Assembly: GCF_963675165.1 (NCBI RefSeq)
Contig: NC_087380.1
Coordinates: 2,223,803 to 2,287,802 of the forward strand
DNA: 64,000 nt
Origin: Halichondria panicea
Lineage: Eukaryota > Porifera > Demospongiae > Suberitida > Halichondriidae
Direction: 5' to 3'
The notes below the pieces were generated by a model. It did no database searches, had not been told where the DNA came from, and worked only from the letters and a program-made list of their open reading frames with translations. This document shows positions 61,201 through 64,000 of the stretch, piece after piece. Within the stretch, counting starts at the first letter, position 1; every line of letters starts with the position of its first letter. The translations under genes and the position numbers were made by a program.

Positions 61201-64000
61201 ATGATATGGACAATGATGCAGAGGGAGTGTTCGATAACCAGGCTCCAAAATGCGTCCGTAAGTTTCCTTTGGTCTGGTTTCCAATGCAAATTCCAGATTC
61301 ATGTTTCTGACCTGCTCAACTTTCTATCATTCAATAACCACATGCAGGTATCATTTGCCAACCTCTTTTCCCTTACCCCTATGGTATGACAACCTATCAT
61401 CACGAAATTCCACCTTACTCATACGGAACACGAGCAAGATACAACGTCTCATGCCCTCCTAAACTAGAGAGAAGTGGAGGAGATGATGAGAGGACTTGTA
61501 CTGATAATGGCCGTAGTGTTGTGGGAGTGTGGTCTGGAACTGCTCCCATCTGTGCAGGTTTGCAGTGTAAATGTTGTGTGTACAAAGTTGAAACATATTC
61601 TCTTGTATAGCTCGAGGAGTTTTCCTGTCATTTCAAGGAACAACCTACACTACAAACAACAGTAATATTGTACTCACCAGGATTGAGACTACAAATGACA
61701 CATCCTTGACCTGTCACACTGACTCAACTACCTGCTGTAGAGGTAAAGACAAGAAGTCATCTTCAAATATGGGTACTGGAGAGTGGCTGTTTCCTAATGA
61801 AACAAGTATTGTCCGAAAGAAAGTCACTGGTAGCGGGTTCTATTATACAAGGTTTCATCAAGCTATCAGACTGTATCGTAATAATGATACCCGGACTCCA
61901 CTGGGAACCTACTGCTGTAGAATACCTGACAGTGGTAGAATATTGAAGACTATGTGTGCTAACCTCATTGGTGAGTGGTGTAATACAATGTATCTAGGAT
62001 TAACTTATTTGTTATTACTGTAGACAACAACATTCGATGTCCCTCTGACTCGGTGATGGCTCCCACTAATGGGACGGTCTCATACACTAGTCCAGTGGAA
62101 GGTGGCAGTTACAGTTATGGAACAGTTGCAACCTTTACCTGTTCCACTGGTTTTAGTCTTAATGGTACCTCAACTAGAACATGTGATACTGAACATGGAA
62201 CATTTAGTGGCACAACCCCATCTTGTATAAGTGAGTATAGAATACCATAATTGTTGTACTTTATTCCTTTTTTAAACTCACAGCAATCACCTGCTCTGCT
62301 CTCACTGCTATTGGAAATGGAAAAATTGTCTACTCTAGCGACATGATTAAACCTTATGACTATGGAACAACAGCTACGTATAAGTGTGACCCTGGGTACG
62401 AGATAACAAGTGGAAACAAAAAGAGAAACTGCACTGGCGATGGTACTACACAAAGTGGCGATTGGAACGGAACTGCTGCAATGTGTTCACGTAAGTTGGA
62501 AAACGTCTTTTATTGAGACGTTTATGCGATGTATTACTGACAGCTGTATCCTGTGGCCAAGTTCCTTCTGATACTAATGCATCTCCTGGGACACCAACTC
62601 GACAAACCTTTGGAGGGACAGTGACCTACAGCTGTAATGATAGCTATACACTCTTTGGAAATGCTACAAGTACTTGTCAGGCAAATGCAACCTGGAGCAG
62701 ACCACCAGAATGCAAAGGTACAAGCACTTCATTGTTGACCACATTACATGCATGGATACCATACCAATAAATTATGTATAGGTATCCACATTACTGGTAT
62801 CCAATCTGGTGAGCCCATCTTAATTGGAGGTTCTGTTACCATCACCTGCACCACTGACTCTCCTGCTGACTCAATAATGTTACTCCAAGATGACCAACCC
62901 AAAGCTCAGCAGTTATCAACTACCACCTTGATGTATACTATATATTTTGTTACCGACAGCATTCATGGAAACATCTTCAAATGTGAGGCCCTGCTAACAG
63001 GGAGAACAGACACTTCTGATACTGCCTTTGAAAGTCTCACTCTTTCTATTAAAGGTATAATAAAATTGGCTGGATATAGTATGCGCTTTATAAACTTTCC
63101 CTGCAGTTCCCCAACAACCTATTACTATTAATATCAGAACATCCAGTCCTTCACTAATTATTGGAGAGCCATACAATGTTACTTGCACTGTGTCTAAGTT
63201 GCCTGGACTAACTCGCACACCAACTGCTCAATGGGTGAATGTTACCATGGAGACCGAACAAATCGGAATGCCCACTCTTAATAAAGCTGTTCTCATTTTT
63301 TCTCCACTGAGAAGCTCAGATGCTGGCATATACTATTGTCTGGGAAATCTCAATACTACTATTCACTCTCAACCTCTTTCGAACAGCAGCAATTTCACTT
63401 TAATTGCACAAAGTAAGTCAAATCTTCGTAGGCTAGATGTAAATATTACCATGAATGATTATGTTTTACAGTACCAACACCAACAGTGAACATCTCAAGG
63501 TATCCCTCTAGTTCAGCTCTGTTTGCTAATCATAGTGAGGTAACATTTACATGTCAAGTGTCTATACATGAAGATATCGATACTCCCGTCAATCTGAGCT
63601 TGACTTGGACTCGTGAGGTTTATAGTGATGAAGATAATACAACTACTGAAGTGATCATAATGAATAGTACGACCAGCACCGTTGAGAGAAGTTGGACTCT
63701 AGACAGTTTAAGTTCAAATGACCAGAGAGTGACCTGCAATGGAGAATTAAGTACTAGCAGGTTTATTCAAGGCAATAGAGGCATTGATGAACACATGTTA
63801 TCTGTTGTTGGTGAGTTACCTTTGCTAAACCTATGACAAATCTATCACAGTGTATATAATCATTCAGGTGTGTTTCTGATATTCAACGGCAGTTCATTTG
63901 ATGACAACACTACCTCTGTACCAGCGAGGGATGTACGTGTCATACAGTGTCACTCTGACAAGACAGATACATTCGATGAAGACCAACACGGATGGACTTT
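55268..64000 (+). CDS. Gene E (3' partial): receptor PTP ectodomain with 18 CCP and interspersed CHTD Ig-like domains
   Basis: The ectodomain part of a fifth paralogue; the frame is open over about 2089 codons to the window end. Signal 55268-55361; CHTD Ig-like 55432-55803; CCP 55863-56039, 56102-56332, 56715-56924, 56978-57196, 57364-57573; CHTD Ig-like 57627-57983; CCP 58033-58245, 58324-58533, 58585-58758, 59061-59279, 59370-59579; CHTD Ig-like 59633-59989; CCP 60043-60249, 60303-60509, 60563-60736, 61039-61257, 61348-61557; CHTD Ig-like 61611-61970; CCP 62024-62230, 62284-62490, 62544-62717; Ig-like 62782-63054, 63107-63412, 63472-63810 and 63868 onward (cut). The second CCP has a Pro/Thr-rich lead (PGTMPTVTTPLPA). 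Membrane and phosphatase parts are not in the window; they are inferred from A-D. The in-frame upstream ATG at 55253 is less likely than the conserved MKKLQGDC start. Confidence 0.8.
56482..56673. mobile_element. TACCGTATAG-type MITE in gene E (CCP2/CCP3 intron)
   Basis: Left TACTGTAGCGAGTATATTCG and right TTTACCCGCAATACGGTA are degenerate inverted copies of the family ends; about 192 bp in a 382-bp intron, no ORF. Confidence 0.55.
57250..57265 (+). pseudogene. Collapsed CCP exon (16 bp between intact splice signals) in gene E
   Basis: GTGCACAG, then CCACCAACTTGTGTTC, then GTAAGT: the acceptor and first three bases of a CCP exon are joined to its last 13 bases. The flanking intron (GGCTATAAGGTATTGCTATGTG) matches that before CCP4 (56942-56977). 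A deletion inside a tandem CCP exon, joined at a CCA microhomology, explains it. Including it would shift the frame, so it must be skipped. Confidence 0.65.
58759..62717 (+). repeat. Tandem 2-kb six-exon duplication in gene E
   Basis: Copy 1 is 58759-60736 and copy 2 is 60737-62717 (1978 and 1981 bp). Each holds CCP, CCP, CHTD Ig-like, CCP, CCP, CCP with near-identical introns, including a 301-bp intron with AATTCAATTCAATTCAATTC. The boundary falls inside similar CCP exons (58585-58758 against 60563-60736), as expected for unequal crossing-over. Differences in the Ig-like exon (AVDSSSDM against GKDKKSSSNM, 3 nt longer in copy 2) show some divergence. Confidence 0.9.

Overview
The window is metazoan nuclear DNA, most likely from a demosponge. 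It is AT-rich, has short GT-AG introns (often 45-110 bp), and carries small inverted-repeat elements ending in TACCGTATAGCGGG-like termini. From memory such elements are abundant in Amphimedon queenslandica; the species is an inference. All genes lie on the + strand. There is no bacterial-type gene organisation, no convincing minus-strand gene and no canonical tRNA or rRNA.

The window is a head-to-tail tandem array of at least five paralogous receptor-type protein tyrosine phosphatase (RPTP) genes. Gene A (1-5738) lacks its 5' end, B spans 9580-21824, C 26077-36937, D 40352-51750, and E (55268 to beyond 64000) lacks its 3' end. I could assign splice sites for every exon so that the frame stays open throughout: about 2478 aa for B, 2226 for C and 2389 for D. 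The common plan is signal peptide, an Ig-like domain of a CHTD...YCC type (absent in C), 16-18 CCP/sushi exons, four Ig-like exons, one membrane segment, juxtamembrane region, an apparently active PTP domain D1 ([13 protein letters not shown] loop) and a degenerate D2 (MCNNGIGRTG, WTE). B also has three cbEGF exons. E repeats the CHTD Ig-like domain among its CCPs. All ectodomain exons are phase 1-1, so exons can be duplicated or lost without breaking the frame, and this has happened often: seven CCP exons at an exact 245-bp period in D, a three-CCP cassette repeated three times in C, a 2-kb six-exon duplication in E, and dead exon relics in B and E.

Downstream of each complete RPTP 3' end (A-D) lie 2.8-3.8 kb of exon-like fragments. 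They resemble the C-terminal end of a class I PI3-kinase regulatory subunit (p85): the end of the inter-SH2 coiled coil, a proline-rich linker and a C-terminal SH2 domain. Each copy carries different stops, frameshifts or deletions, so I call them pseudogene fragments that were copied with the array. A retained 3'UTR or alternative-exon role is not excluded.

Mobile and simple repeats include five TACCGTATAG-type elements, one other MITE, a palindromic element and a decayed Crypton/DUF3504-like ORF in the B tail, and C-run/CA minisatellites in a D2 intron. C and D are near-identical in two tracts separated by a more diverged tract, which points to gene conversion or unequal exchange. The window reads as a rapidly rearranging family of cell-surface phosphatases with complement-like and Ig-like ectodomains. 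A role in self/non-self or microbe sensing is plausible but only inferred.
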